Part shown: piece by piece, positions 16,945 to 26,392 of the stretch
How positions within the stretch are numbered: the first letter of the stretch is position 1
How the letters are laid out: every line of letters begins with the position of its first letter
Source of the DNA: Sphingomonadaceae bacterium
Lineage (GTDB): Bacteria > Pseudomonadota > Alphaproteobacteria > Sphingomonadales > Sphingomonadaceae
NCBI GenBank assembly: GCA_016742125.1
Contig: JACVCM010000014.1
Coordinates: 1 to 46,939, forward strand
DNA length: 46,939 nucleotides
Reading direction: 5' to 3'
Made by a program: the position numbers and the translations under genes
Notes under the pieces: generated by a model
The model's database searches: none
What the model was told of the DNA's origin: nothing
The model's input: only the letters and a program-made list of their open reading frames with translations

Positions 16945-19095
16945 GTGAAGCCCTTGCCAGGCACAAACAGGTTGCAGCCGAGCAAAAGCCTGGCCGACGC
17001 CCGCTATTTCAATCGCGAATTGTCGTGGCTCAAATTTAATGAGCGCGTACTTGAAGAGGCCTCGAATCCGTCACATCCACTCCTTGAACGGCTTCGGTTT
17101 CTCTCGATCTCCGGCACCAATCTCGACGAGTTTTTCATGGTTCGCGTGGCAGGACTGCGCGGACAGCAGCAACGCAAGATTGAAGAACTGTCGATCGACG
17201 GCCGCACACCGTCAGAACAGCTTGCCGAAACGGTTGCCGCCGCCGACGCCCTGATGGCGCAGCAACAAAAGCTGTGGAAAAAACTGATGAAGGAGCTTGC
17301 TGCCGAGGGCATCAAGGTCGTGGAACCCACGGCGATCGGCAAGGCGCACGAACAAGAGGTCGAGCAATATTTTCGCGAACAGATATTACCCGTTCTCACC
17401 CCGCAGGCACTCGACCCCGCACATCCCTTCCCGTTCATTCCCAATCAGGGCATCAGCCTGATCTTCGATATGCGGCGCAAGGACGATGGCGAGATTGTTC
17501 GGCAATTGGTGATGATCCCGCAGTCGCTTCGCCGTTTTGTCCGCCTCCCCGGCCACGGCACCCGGTTCGTGACGATTGAGGATCTCATCCGGCATTTCGT
17601 CGGTCAAATGTTCCCCGATTATCTGCTGATTGCGGCGGGCGCTTTCCGGATCATCCGAGACAGCGATATCGAGGTCGAGGAAGAGGCCGAAGACCTTGTG
17701 CGCTATTTCCGCAGCGCCATTAAGCGGCGGCGGCGTGGCAAGATTATCAGGCTGAAGCTTGAAAAAGGCCTGCCCAAGGAGCTGGCGACGCTAATCCGAA
17801 ATGAGCTTGGAGCGGGCACATCGATTGTGGCGGAAACGGTCGGGTTTCTGGGCATCGGGGATTTGGCGCAGTTGGTCGAAGAGGATCGCCCCACCCTTAA
17901 ATTTCCGCCCTATAGCCCACGTTTTCCGGAGCGCATATTGGAGCATGACGGCGATTGCTTCGCGGCAATCCGGCAAAAGGACATCGTTGTCCATCACCCC
18001 TATGAAAGCTTCGACGTCGTCCTCGCCTTTCTGCAACAGGCGGCGGCCGATCCGGACGTTGTGGCCATCAAGCAGACGCTCTATCGCGCAGGCAAACAGT
18101 CCGCTGTCATCCGCGGGCTATGCGACGCCGCCGAGGCCGGAAAATCCGTGACGGCCATCGTGGAACTCAAAGCCCGCTTCGACGAGGAACAGAATCTGCA
18201 TTGGGCGTCGCAGCTGGAAAATGCTGGCGTGCAGGTCGTGTATGGCTTTGTCGACATGAAAACCCACGCCAAGATATCCTTGGTCGTACGCCGGGAAGCC
18301 GACGGTTTTCGCACCTATTGCCATCTCGGTACCGGTAACTACCATCCGATTACCGCCAAAATATATACCGACCTCAGTTTTTTCACAGCGGACCCGCGTG
18401 TCGGGCATGATGCAGGGCAGATCTTCAACTATATCACCGGCTATATCCCGCCCAGCGATCTGCAGTTGCTGACAATGAGCCCGCTGGGCCTGCGTGAAAA
18501 AATCATGTCGCTGATCGATGACGAAATCGCCAATGTGGCGGCCGGAAAACCCGGCGCGGTCTGGGCGAAGCTGAACTCACTGGTCGACAAGGCAGTAATC
18601 GACAAGCTCTATGAGGCGAGTGAAGCAGGTGTCGAGATCGACCTTGTCGTGCGGGGCATCTGCTGCCTGCGTCCCGGGGTTAAGGGTCTGTCCTCACGCA
18701 TTCGCGTCAAGTCGGTTGTCGGCCGCTTCCTCGAGCATAGCCGCATCTGGGCAATGGGGAACGGCGCGGACCTGCCCAATCCGAACGCCAAGGTTTTCAT
18801 TTCGTCTGCCGACTGGATGAGCCGCAATTTCGATCGCCGCGTCGAATATATGCTGCCCATAGAGAACCCGACGGTGCACGACCAGATTCTCGATCAGGTT
18901 ATGGTTGCAAATCTCCTGGACAATCAGCAAAGCTGGATGCTTCGGTCCGATGGCCGCTATGAAAGAGTGAAAGCGGACAAAGTGCCATTCAATCTGCACC
19001 ATTATTTCATGACCAACGCGTCGCTGTCCGGCCGTGGCGGCGCGTTGGCCGATGACAAGAAAGTGCCGACGCTGAGCCTTGTCCGGCAACGATGA
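16945..19095 (+). CDS. ppk: Polyphosphate kinase 1
   Basis: The 716-residue enzyme polymerises the gamma-phosphate of ATP into polyphosphate. Start is a GTG at 16945, with AGGAAGGA at 16929-16936. The PPK1 N-domain opens with RYFNRELSWLKFNERVLEEA. The autophosphorylated His is His460 in TYCHLGTGNYHP. Other family blocks are YESFDVVLAFLQQAA, KQTLYRAG, a VELKARFDEEQN loop, GICCLRPG and SSADWMSRNFDRRVE. Length is usual. It overlaps ppx by 4 bp (ATGA), so polyphosphate synthesis and degradation enzymes are translationally coupled. Confidence 0.97.
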   Translation: MKPLPGTNRLQPSKSLADARYFNRELSWLKFNERVLEEASNPSHPLLERLRFLSISGTNLDEFFMVRVAGLRGQQQRKIEELSIDGRTPSEQLAETVAAADALMAQQQKLWKKLMKELAAEGIKVVEPTAIGKAHEQEVEQYFREQILPVLTPQALDPAHPFPFIPNQGISLIFDMRRKDDGEIVRQLVMIPQSLRRFVRLPGHGTRFVTIEDLIRHFVGQMFPDYLLIAAGAFRIIRDSDIEVEEEAEDLVRYFRSAIKRRRRGKIIRLKLEKGLPKELATLIRNELGAGTSIVAETVGFLGIGDLAQLVEEDRPTLKFPPYSPRFPERILEHDGDCFAAIRQKDIVVHHPYESFDVVLAFLQQAAADPDVVAIKQTLYRAGKQSAVIRGLCDAAEAGKSVTAIVELKARFDEEQNLHWASQLENAGVQVVYGFVDMKTHAKISLVVRREADGFRTYCHLGTGNYHPITAKIYTDLSFFTADPRVGHDAGQIFNYITGYIPPSDLQLLTMSPLGLREKIMSLIDDEIANVAAGKPGAVWAKLNSLVDKAVIDKLYEASEAGVEIDLVVRGICCLRPGVKGLSSRIRVKSVVGRFLEHSRIWAMGNGADLPNPNAKVFISSADWMSRNFDRRVEYMLPIENPTVHDQILDQVMVANLLDNQQSWMLRSDGRYERVKADKVPFNLHHYFMTNASLSGRGGALADDKKVPTLSLVRQR

Positions 19096-20555
19096 AGTCG
19101 ATCCGCCAAGCCGTCATCGATATCGGCTCCAACACTGTCCGCCTTGTCGTTTATGCCGGTTTGCCACGCGCGCCGATGCCGATTTACAATGAGAAAAGCC
19201 GGGTCGCGCTTGGTGCCTGCCTTGCTGGCGACGGAGTCATCGAAGATCAGACCATGGCGAAGGCGCTGGCCGCCATCGGACGCTTTGAAACGCTGGCTCG
19301 CTCGATGAAGGTCGACACCCTGCGTGTAGTGGCAACCGCGGCAACGCGAGAAGCGAAGAACGGACACAGGCTGGTGGAAGGCGCTGCCGCGCTCGGCATC
19401 CGCGTCGATGTCCTCGATGGGGATACCGAAGCGCGAGCGGCGGGTCTGGGCGTGCTCAGCGATAACCCCCATGCAAATGGCTATGTCGGCGACCTTGGCG
19501 GTGGCAGCCTCGAACTCATCCGCATCGCGGACGGAAAACTCGGAGATCGGGTTTCCTTGCCGCTCGGCACGTTGCGACATGCGGGACTGAAGGGCAAGTC
19601 GACCAAGCAGATTACGCAGATGCTTCGCGCCGACATTGCGGCCGCCAAAGGTGTAGATGGGTTTCCGGTCGAGGCGGGTCTTCCCTTTTACATGATCGGC
19701 GGTTCATGGCGTACATTTTCCCGGCTTCATATGCACGAAACGGGCTATCCCCTGACCATCTTGTCCAATTATCAGATGCCTCCCGACGCGCCGACTCGTC
19801 TGTCCCAACTGGTCAATGATCCAGCCGCGCTGGCGCAGACGCGCGTGATTTCAACGTCGCGGATCGCAGCCCTGCCGGGCGCGACGGCACTGCTGTCCGG
19901 CGTTGTCCGGCTGTTGCAATCGAGCGAACTTGTCACCAGCATCTACGGTCTGCGTGAAGGTTTGCTGTTCGACCAACTGTCGGAAGCTGAGCGACGCGAG
20001 GATCCCCTCATCGCGGCGACCCGTTTCGAGGGCGAACGTCTGGCACGCTTTCCTTTCCATGGCGATGCCCTTGCCGATTGGATTGCCCCGGTATTTGCCG
20101 GTCAAAATGAGAGAGATTCGCGGCTGTGCCGGGCCGCTTGCCTGCTCACCGACAGTGTATGGAATGTTAATCCGGAATATCGTGCCGACCATGCGCTTGA
20201 CCATGCGCTCGATGGCAACTGGCCCGGTGTTGTCGCCAGCGACCGTGCGATTATTGCAGCTGCGCTGTGGACTGTCCACGCCGGCAAACGCACATTGCCC
20301 GAAATGCTCACCGGCCTCGCCAAGCCCGGAGCGCTCGCGCAAGCGGTGATCTGGGGTCTCGCAATCCGCCTTGCGCAACGCCTGGATGGCGGCTCCGGTG
20401 CGGCGCTGGCGGACAGCCGGATCGACGGTGGCGATGACAGGTTGCGGCTGCATTTGTCACGACAGGCCGTGCGGCTGAAATCCAATTCGGTGTTGCGCCG
20501 TTTGCAGGCGCTCGGCGATGCGCTTGGTTACGGGAGGGTGGAGATTATTGCCTAG
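19092..20555 (+). CDS. ppx: Exopolyphosphatase, Ppx/GppA family
   Basis: The 487-residue protein belongs to the ASKHA (actin-like) phosphatase superfamily that cleaves terminal phosphate from polyphosphate; some relatives act on pppGpp. The N-terminal AVIDIGSNTVRLVVY and the GDLGGGSLELIRI loop are the two phosphate-binding motifs. Catalytic-region residues include TAATREAKNG and RDGDTEARAAG-like DGDTEARAAG. The C-terminal region (about 300-487) contains a helical, HD-like part typical of long Ppx proteins. It starts within the ppk stop and is convergent with ubiA. Confidence 0.93.
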   Translation: MKSIRQAVIDIGSNTVRLVVYAGLPRAPMPIYNEKSRVALGACLAGDGVIEDQTMAKALAAIGRFETLARSMKVDTLRVVATAATREAKNGHRLVEGAAALGIRVDVLDGDTEARAAGLGVLSDNPHANGYVGDLGGGSLELIRIADGKLGDRVSLPLGTLRHAGLKGKSTKQITQMLRADIAAAKGVDGFPVEAGLPFYMIGGSWRTFSRLHMHETGYPLTILSNYQMPPDAPTRLSQLVNDPAALAQTRVISTSRIAALPGATALLSGVVRLLQSSELVTSIYGLREGLLFDQLSEAERREDPLIAATRFEGERLARFPFHGDALADWIAPVFAGQNERDSRLCRAACLLTDSVWNVNPEYRADHALDHALDGNWPGVVASDRAIIAAALWTVHAGKRTLPEMLTGLAKPGALAQAVIWGLAIRLAQRLDGGSGAALADSRIDGGDDRLRLHLSRQAVRLKSNSVLRRLQALGDALGYGRVEIIA

Positions 20556-20568
20556 GCAGTGGGCAGCC

Positions 20569-21474
20569 TCAGCCAGCTGCACCTACAACCAGAAACGCCA
20601 GCGCGGCGAGCAATCCTGCCATCCGGTTCGATCGGAAATGCCCCAGCGCGTTGCTGCCGTCTGATTTCAGCGACCCGGTCTGCATCGCAAAATGAAACGC
20701 GACGGGGACGAGCGCGACCAGTGCCTGCCCTTCCGGCCTGATGCTCCAGATTGCCATGCCCCATCCCGCAAGCGCCAGCAGGTAGAATAGCATCACGCCC
20801 GCGCGAACCTTGCCACCCAGACGCAACGCACTCGATTTGATGCCGACAAGTGCATCATCCTCGCGATCCTGCATCGCGTAGATGGTGTCATAGCCGATAA
20901 CCCAACAGATCGTGCCGGCGTAAAGCCACCACATTGCCGCGTCCGCACCCCCGGTAACTGCCACCCATCCGACCAGCGCACCCCAGCTGAACACAAGGCC
21001 CAGCCAGACTTGCGGCCACCAGGTGATCCGCTTCATGAAAGGATAGGCAGCAACCAGCGCAATGCTGGCCACAGCGACAATCTGTGCTTCCCAGCGCAAC
21101 TGCAGCAATACGACAAGGCCAACCGAACATAGGGTCAATAGCCACGTCCACCCAGCCCTGACACTCACCGCGCCGCTCGGCAATGGTCGCAACGCCGTTC
21201 GCGCGACCTGTGCGTCGAGATCGCGATCGACGATGTCGTTGTAGACGCACCCGGCACCTCGCATCGCGACGGCACCGAGCAGCATCCATAATGCGAGGTC
21301 CCAGCGCGCAATCAGGCCACCGGAGAGCGCCAGCCCATATATGCACGGCCAGTACAGCAGCCACCACCCGATCGGCCGGTCAAACCGTGCGAGCAACGCA
21401 AAGCCGCGCAGGCTTGCCGGAAGCAAGGCCATAAGGCCGCTATGCTCGCTATCGGGTACGATATTTGCGGTCAT
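20569..21474 (-). CDS. ubiA: 4-hydroxybenzoate polyprenyltransferase UbiA
   Basis: The 301-residue integral membrane enzyme attaches the polyprenyl chain to 4-hydroxybenzoate in ubiquinone synthesis. Both Asp-rich motifs are present: VYNDIVDRDLDAQVART and YDTIYAMQDREDD. Many hydrophobic segments run through the protein. Start: ATG at 21474 (MTANIVPDSE). The frame continues to 21600, but those extra residues come from translating the repeat element at 21504-21591, so the longer start is rejected. Confidence 0.93.
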   Translation of the reverse strand: MTANIVPDSEHSGLMALLPASLRGFALLARFDRPIGWWLLYWPCIYGLALSGGLIARWDLALWMLLGAVAMRGAGCVYNDIVDRDLDAQVARTALRPLPSGAVSVRAGWTWLLTLCSVGLVVLLQLRWEAQIVAVASIALVAAYPFMKRITWWPQVWLGLVFSWGALVGWVAVTGGADAAMWWLYAGTICWVIGYDTIYAMQDREDDALVGIKSSALRLGGKVRAGVMLFYLLALAGWGMAIWSIRPEGQALVALVPVAFHFAMQTGSLKSDGSNALGHFRSNRMAGLLAALAFLVVGAAG

Positions 21475-21503
21475 CGCTACATTTTGCCCCTTTTTTGCGG
21501 AAT

Positions 21504-21591
21504 CGTCACTCTGAACTTGCTTCAGGGTCCAGACGTTCTCCGCCCCGAATAGCGCGGGAGTTATGGATGCTGAAACAAATTCAGCATGACG
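21504..21591. repeat. Palindromic intergenic repeat (sphingomonad type)
   Basis: CGTCACTCTGAACTTGCTTC begins the left arm (from 21504), and the right arm ends TTCAGCATGACG (to 21591). The reverse complement of the right arm, starting CGTCATGCTGAATTTGTTTC, matches the left arm at most positions. Arms of about 28 bp flank a 32-bp centre. It sits between the divergent ubiA and rsmE genes. Elements of this pattern are widespread in this order in my knowledge. Confidence 0.75.
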
Positions 21592-21620
21592 TACTCGCAC
21601 AGGCAGGCTAGGTGGCCCTC

Positions 21621-22352
21621 ATGCCTGCAACACCCGCCTGGCCACCCAAGTCCACACCACGGCTGTTCGTCGAGCAGCCGCTTGCAGAGGGTAGCGAGGT
21701 GCACGTTGCGGGCAACGCGGCGCATTATCTGCTTGGCGTAATGCGCTTGAAGGAAGGCGCGCCGGTCAAGCTTTTCGACGATGTCTCCGGTGAGTATCTG
21801 GCGACAATTTCCAGCGCCGGAAAACGCGATCTTGTCCTCACGATCGAGGCAAAACTCCGCGACCGCGAAAATGTGCCCGACATATGGCTGGTGCAAGCTC
21901 TCGTCAAAAAGGACCGTTTCGACTGGATCGCCGAAAAGGCCTGCGAACTTGGCGTTGCGCGTTTCATTCCGGTGCTGACGGCGCGCTGTGTGGTGGACAA
22001 GGTCAAGGAAGACCGGCTGCGCGCGCATATGATCGAGGCGGCAGAGCAGTGCGAACGGACGGCCCTGCCGGAAGTCGCCTCAGTCGCCAGACTCGATACG
22101 CTGCTCGAAAGCTGGCCGAACGATCGCACCCTTTATTTCTGCGATGAGCGCGGCGGCGACCGCTTTTCGCCCACGCCTGGTCCCGCCGCAGTCCTGATCG
22201 GTCCGGAAGGCGGCTTCACCGATGAAGAAAATGCAGCGATCCGTGCGCATCCTGCGGCCAGGGCTGTTTCACTGGGCCCGCGCATTTTGCGTGCAGATAC
22301 GGCGGCGCTAACCGCGCTATCGGTGTGGATGGCCCAGGCGGGGGACTGGTGA
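21621..22352 (+). CDS. rsmE: 16S rRNA m3U1498 methyltransferase RsmE
   Basis: The 243-residue SPOUT-class enzyme methylates U1498 of 16S rRNA. The N-terminal PUA-like part has RLFVEQPLAEGSEVHV and HYLLGVMRLKEG. The knot region has LVQALVKKDRFDWIAEKACELG, TARCVVDK, ERTALPEV, IGPEGGFTDEE and SLGPRILRADTA, the SAM-binding trefoil-knot motifs. Start: ATG 21621, eight bases after TAGG; a GTG at 21612 is possible. The stop codon abuts the stop of the DUF11 gene on the opposite strand, with no bases between. Confidence 0.95.
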   Translation: MPATPAWPPKSTPRLFVEQPLAEGSEVHVAGNAAHYLLGVMRLKEGAPVKLFDDVSGEYLATISSAGKRDLVLTIEAKLRDRENVPDIWLVQALVKKDRFDWIAEKACELGVARFIPVLTARCVVDKVKEDRLRAHMIEAAEQCERTALPEVASVARLDTLLESWPNDRTLYFCDERGGDRFSPTPGPAAVLIGPEGGFTDEENAAIRAHPAARAVSLGPRILRADTAALTALSVWMAQAGDW

Positions 22353-24260
22353 CTATTCGATCCGGCCGACAAAGCTGAGCGAAAAGCTGGAAGGACCGGT
22401 AGAATTTGCAGCTTGCATCGTCCCCGTCGGTGCAAAGCGAAAGGCACGTATGGCGCTATTGTATCCGCTGCCGAGTGAGGCGGAAAACGGTGCCCCGCCC
22501 GTGTTCGAATAGGTCACCATCGTCGATTGGTTGAATGTGTTCAGTCCGCTGGCACGCGGACCATTGGCAAAGGTGAAGGCCGTCGACGCATCCAAAGTGA
22601 AATTGGGGGGAAAAACGTCTTCGACAATGATGCTGTTCGCGTCGACCGAAAGGTTACCGGTATTCTGGACCGTGATAGTGTATCGGACGACCGCGCCGGG
22701 AATGGCCTTGGGATTGGTTGCACTGATCCCATCCGACAACACCGTCGATGTTTTCGTAACAACCAGCGTCGCATTTCCCGCCAGACGCGTATTGGTGATC
22801 GTGCAGCTGATGATGTCGCCGAGCACCGGGGTAATCGCGCCCGGCACCGTAGTCGGGAACGATGTGGTGATGCCATTGGTCGCGTTGGTACATGCAAGCA
22901 CGGACGTATATTGTGACAGGCTGCCCGGACCCGACATGATTTCGTCGAGCGAATAAGCGGTGCCGGCCGAAAGCTGCACAAACCCGGTGTTCCCGCCGGT
23001 CACAGTACCGCCGGTGCCAGTTGTCGTTGAGGATGCAACGACCGTCGCCCCCTGATTTATCCGGACGGTAAACTGGTCGGTGCTGAACCGCCTGCCCCCG
23101 GTGCCCAGTGCCTTGTTCAACCGGATATGCGGCAGCGCCGCATTGTTGAAAACGCAGATGACGGCATCGCCAAATTGGAGCGCGCCGAAATTGTAGGAGG
23201 TGGTCAGCACGTTATTCGGTAGCGGCGTCGTCGAGCTGCTCGTGCTGTTGGTGCAGGTCAGGCGACTTTCATATTTGGAGAGCGCGCTCACGCTGCCCGA
23301 CGCCATCGCCTCGCTGAGCGTCAGCGGGATGCCGGAGGCGAGCGACAGCGGCGTGGCGCTGAACGGGCCATTGCCGGTCCCACTCGTCGTGCCGGTGGCA
23401 AGTGGCGGATCGGAGGTCGCGGCGGAGGTCGCCTTGACCTGAAAGGTGAACTGGTCGGCCGGGTCGACGCGCGCACCGGTAATGGTTTTGCGCAACCGGA
23501 TGGAAGCGAAACGCACCGCAAACATGGCACCCTGCAAGCCACCGGCCAGCATGTTCGCCGTCACGGTTGTAGGGCTGGTCGATCCGACAATATATCCCCC
23601 GACAGTGCCTCCCACCCCGGTTTCGGTAAAGGTGTTCGTGCCTGTCCCACTGATGGTCGGATAAGTGCTGCCGGTGATGGGATTGACCTGGTCCAGTATC
23701 TGCCAGCCCGATCCGTTGGTCACAAACTGCAGGTTTTCGCCGCTATTGGTCGATTCAGCGTCCGCAGCGACGAAAGAATAGACCGTCACCGCCGGTGCGC
23801 CGGGCGGCGGTGTAATGGTGATCCCCGAAAATGTTATCGACTTGGTTCCCGCCGACGCCGTGTACAGCACCGGACGTCCCGGAATACCGATAAACGCCGT
23901 GTTACCCACGGCAGCGCCAGTCCAGGATGGTGCTGCAATGGCATTGAATGCTGTGGAACCCGTAGGCGTCACCTTCAGGTTAAACGAGAGCGTCGACCCG
24001 TCATTCAAGGAAAAGGAAAAATTCTGACCCGCAGTCGATCGCGCCGTAGCATCATTATAGTTGGTAAAATCCAGCCAGCAGTAGGTTTCCCAACCCGCAG
24101 GCGCAGTGCCTTGCGTCGTCGCCGGCGCGCATGTCTGTGCATTGGCCGACGTCGCAAAGGCACCCAAAACGCCGACCACAATGTAGCCGGCCAACATCAA
24201 CAGGATTTTAGCTATTCTACGCAAAATGATCTTGATCCGGCTGGTCCAGCCTCCGGCCAT
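22353..24260 (-). CDS. Large secreted DUF11-repeat protein
   Basis: The 635-residue protein has an N-terminal membrane segment or long signal (about 14-42, ending TSANAQ). The body is Thr/Ser/Gly-rich, low in Lys and rich in beta strands. It has a globular N-terminal part (WETYCWLDFTNYND), repeated prealbumin-like modules (RKTITGARVDPADQFTFQV, LNKALGTGGRRFSTDQFTV), each followed by CTN motifs, and a C-terminal DUF11 module (ATNPKAIPGAVVRYTITVQN). I infer a cell-surface or adhesin-like role; there is no LPXTG or autotransporter barrel. It is divergent from the other DUF11 gene and convergent with rsmE. Confidence 0.8.
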   Translation of the reverse strand: MAGGWTSRIKIILRRIAKILLMLAGYIVVGVLGAFATSANAQTCAPATTQGTAPAGWETYCWLDFTNYNDATARSTAGQNFSFSLNDGSTLSFNLKVTPTGSTAFNAIAAPSWTGAAVGNTAFIGIPGRPVLYTASAGTKSITFSGITITPPPGAPAVTVYSFVAADAESTNSGENLQFVTNGSGWQILDQVNPITGSTYPTISGTGTNTFTETGVGGTVGGYIVGSTSPTTVTANMLAGGLQGAMFAVRFASIRLRKTITGARVDPADQFTFQVKATSAATSDPPLATGTTSGTGNGPFSATPLSLASGIPLTLSEAMASGSVSALSKYESRLTCTNSTSSSTTPLPNNVLTTSYNFGALQFGDAVICVFNNAALPHIRLNKALGTGGRRFSTDQFTVRINQGATVVASSTTTGTGGTVTGGNTGFVQLSAGTAYSLDEIMSGPGSLSQYTSVLACTNATNGITTSFPTTVPGAITPVLGDIISCTITNTRLAGNATLVVTKTSTVLSDGISATNPKAIPGAVVRYTITVQNTGNLSVDANSIIVEDVFPPNFTLDASTAFTFANGPRASGLNTFNQSTMVTYSNTGGAPFSASLGSGYNSAIRAFRFAPTGTMQAANSTGPSSFSLSFVGRIE

Positions 24261-24411
24261 AGCATCATTGGGTTAACGAGCCGTAATTTCATTAACTTTT
24301 GGCCTAAGAAGGCGACGATTTTACATCTGCAAATAACGGAAAAGCGCTGAGATTTATCATTAATTAAAACCTTGATGGCATGCCGATGTCCATGGATGTT
24401 CAGGGACAAAC
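24261..24411. promoter_or_regulatory. Divergent promoter region of DUF11 gene pair
   Basis: These 151 bases separate the two divergent DUF11 genes and are much richer in A/T than the surroundings, for instance TTATCATTAATTAAAACC near 24355-24373. TTAAC-type sites occur twice (near 24274 and 24293) but the spacing does not fit a CtrA box. A ribosome-binding site (AGGGA) precedes the rightward start. Confidence 0.4.
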
Positions 24412-26343
24412 ATGCTGAACGGCACTTCGCAGAAGTTGTGCCAAAAGGTTTTCGTGCACCTGACCGCGTTTTTCGCGTTTATCTTACTGTGCTTGTTGCC
24501 CTCCGTCGCGTCCGCACAAACCGTCAACCAATATACCGATACCAATACGGGCAATATCGTGGACTCCACGACTTGCGCGACGACGGTATCGCGGACGTTT
24601 TTCGTCGCCAGCAGCTATGTGGTATCCGACGTGAATCTCGGCATATTGCTGAGCCACACCTATCGTTCCGACCTTCGCATCACGCTGACGTCACCCGACA
24701 ACACTACTGTCCAGATCATGACAAATGTAGGCGGCAGTGCCGACAATCTCAGCGTATTGTTCGACGACGAGGCGGCAAGCGCCATTTCCGGTCATACGGC
24801 AAATGACAGCACCGCTGCGGTGCCACCCTACCAGCGCACATTCCGACCTACCCAGGCCCTCACCGCATTCGACGGGGAAAATGCGGGCGGGACATGGAGA
24901 ATGGTGATCTGCGACAGCGTGGCGCAGGACACGGGCACCTTCACCCGCGCCGATCTCTACATTACCCAGCCACCGGCCAATTATACCGACCTGTCGGTGC
25001 TGAAAAGCCTGCCGGGGGGGACTTACAATAACGGCAGCACAGTAAGCTATACCCTATCGGTCACCAACTCGGCATCGGCCACGGTCGCCGCGAGCGGTGT
25101 GACCGTGCGCGATCTTCTGCCCTCGGGCCTCAACTTTGTAAGCGCGACCGGGTTTGGCAGCTATGCCAGCGGAACTGGCGTCTGGACCGTTGGTTCAATC
25201 CCGATTGGCACTACCCGCACATTGACACTCACCGCCACCGTTACCGCTGCTGCAAATACGGTGATTACCAACGTCGCTGAAGTTACAGCGCAAGGCCAGA
25301 CCGATCTCGATTCCACCCCGAATAACGGTTCAACGACCGAAGATGACTATAGCGCGGCCACCTTTACGGTCGGCGCGCGGGTGGCGGGCACACCACCAGC
25401 ACTTGTGTGTCCCGTCGGCACCACATTGCTCGACTGGAACAATCACAGCTGGACCTCGGGAAGCAGCACCGGTTCTGCAACGCTGGCAGGTCTGGGTACC
25501 GTGAATTTTAGCGTATCTACGCAAGGCACTTACAACGCGCCTCTCGCACTCACCAGCGACAATACAGGCGGTTTTGGCGCAGGCCAACTGTCGTTGTTCC
25601 AGAGTATCGAATATACCAATATCAACCAGACCACGACCACAACGGTAACATTGCCCACTGCAGTCCCCGGTGTGCAGTTCAGGGTATTCGATGTCGATTT
25701 TGTAGCTAACGACTTTGCCGACAAGCTCACTGTCACCGGGAGTTTCAATGGTGGCGCGGTCACGCCGACGCTGACCAACGGGGTTGCCAATACGGTGTCC
25801 GGCAATGTCGCGATCGGCGATGCGGCCTCGGGGGCCACATCGGCGAACGGCAATGTGGTCATAACATTCGCCATGCCCGTAGACACCATCACGATCGTTT
25901 ACGGCAATCACACAACTGCGCCCGCCGACCCGAACGGACAAGCCATCTCTATTTACGACTTCAATTTCTGCCGTCCGCAGGCTGTGCTGAGCGTCACGAA
26001 GATCAGCAATGTCGTCAGCGACCTTGTCAGCGCGACAAATCCGAAAGCCATATCGGGTGCCACGATGCGCTACTGCATTCTGGTCAGCAACGCGGGGAGC
26101 GCGACCGCGACCAATGTCAGTCTTGGCGACCCGATGCCCGCCAATATGACCTATGTGCCGAACAGCATGGTGTCTGGCGGAAATTGCGGCAGCGCATCGA
26201 CACCCGAGGATGACGATGCCAGTGACGCCGGAGAGAGCGACCCCTACACCGCTTCATTTGCCGGGACCACCCTGACCGCAAATGCCGCCTCGCTTGGCCC
26301 AGGCGTGTCATTCGCCATAGCTTTCAACGCGACGATCAACTGA
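24412..26343 (+). CDS. Secreted P-domain and DUF11-repeat protein
   Basis: The 643-residue protein has a signal peptide (about 1-36, ending ASAQ). Residues about 50-190 form a proprotein-convertase P-like domain: VNLGILLSHTYRSDLRITL, NLSVLFDDEA and AFDGENAGGTWRMVICDS. Two DUF11 modules follow (LSVLKSLPGGTYNNGSTVSY around 195; LSVTKISNVVSDLVSATNP around 528). A beta-rich middle domain has VRVFDVDFVANDF-like FRVFDVDFVANDFAD. No protease domain accompanies the P domain. It is secreted and probably surface-associated; the function is unknown. It shares the SATNPKAI-GA segment with its divergent neighbour. Confidence 0.82.
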   Translation: MLNGTSQKLCQKVFVHLTAFFAFILLCLLPSVASAQTVNQYTDTNTGNIVDSTTCATTVSRTFFVASSYVVSDVNLGILLSHTYRSDLRITLTSPDNTTVQIMTNVGGSADNLSVLFDDEAASAISGHTANDSTAAVPPYQRTFRPTQALTAFDGENAGGTWRMVICDSVAQDTGTFTRADLYITQPPANYTDLSVLKSLPGGTYNNGSTVSYTLSVTNSASATVAASGVTVRDLLPSGLNFVSATGFGSYASGTGVWTVGSIPIGTTRTLTLTATVTAAANTVITNVAEVTAQGQTDLDSTPNNGSTTEDDYSAATFTVGARVAGTPPALVCPVGTTLLDWNNHSWTSGSSTGSATLAGLGTVNFSVSTQGTYNAPLALTSDNTGGFGAGQLSLFQSIEYTNINQTTTTTVTLPTAVPGVQFRVFDVDFVANDFADKLTVTGSFNGGAVTPTLTNGVANTVSGNVAIGDAASGATSANGNVVITFAMPVDTITIVYGNHTTAPADPNGQAISIYDFNFCRPQAVLSVTKISNVVSDLVSATNPKAISGATMRYCILVSNAGSATATNVSLGDPMPANMTYVPNSMVSGGNCGSASTPEDDDASDAGESDPYTASFAGTTLTANAASLGPGVSFAIAFNATIN

Positions 26344-26392
26344 CCCGCTAAATTCGCTGGCATAAAATCGGTTACATTTATACACCGCCGCG

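Noticed and set aside
24261..24411. CtrA-type site (TTAA-N7-TTAA) in the DUF11 divergent region
   Set aside because: TTAA elements are present but the spacings (about 15 and 6) do not fit.
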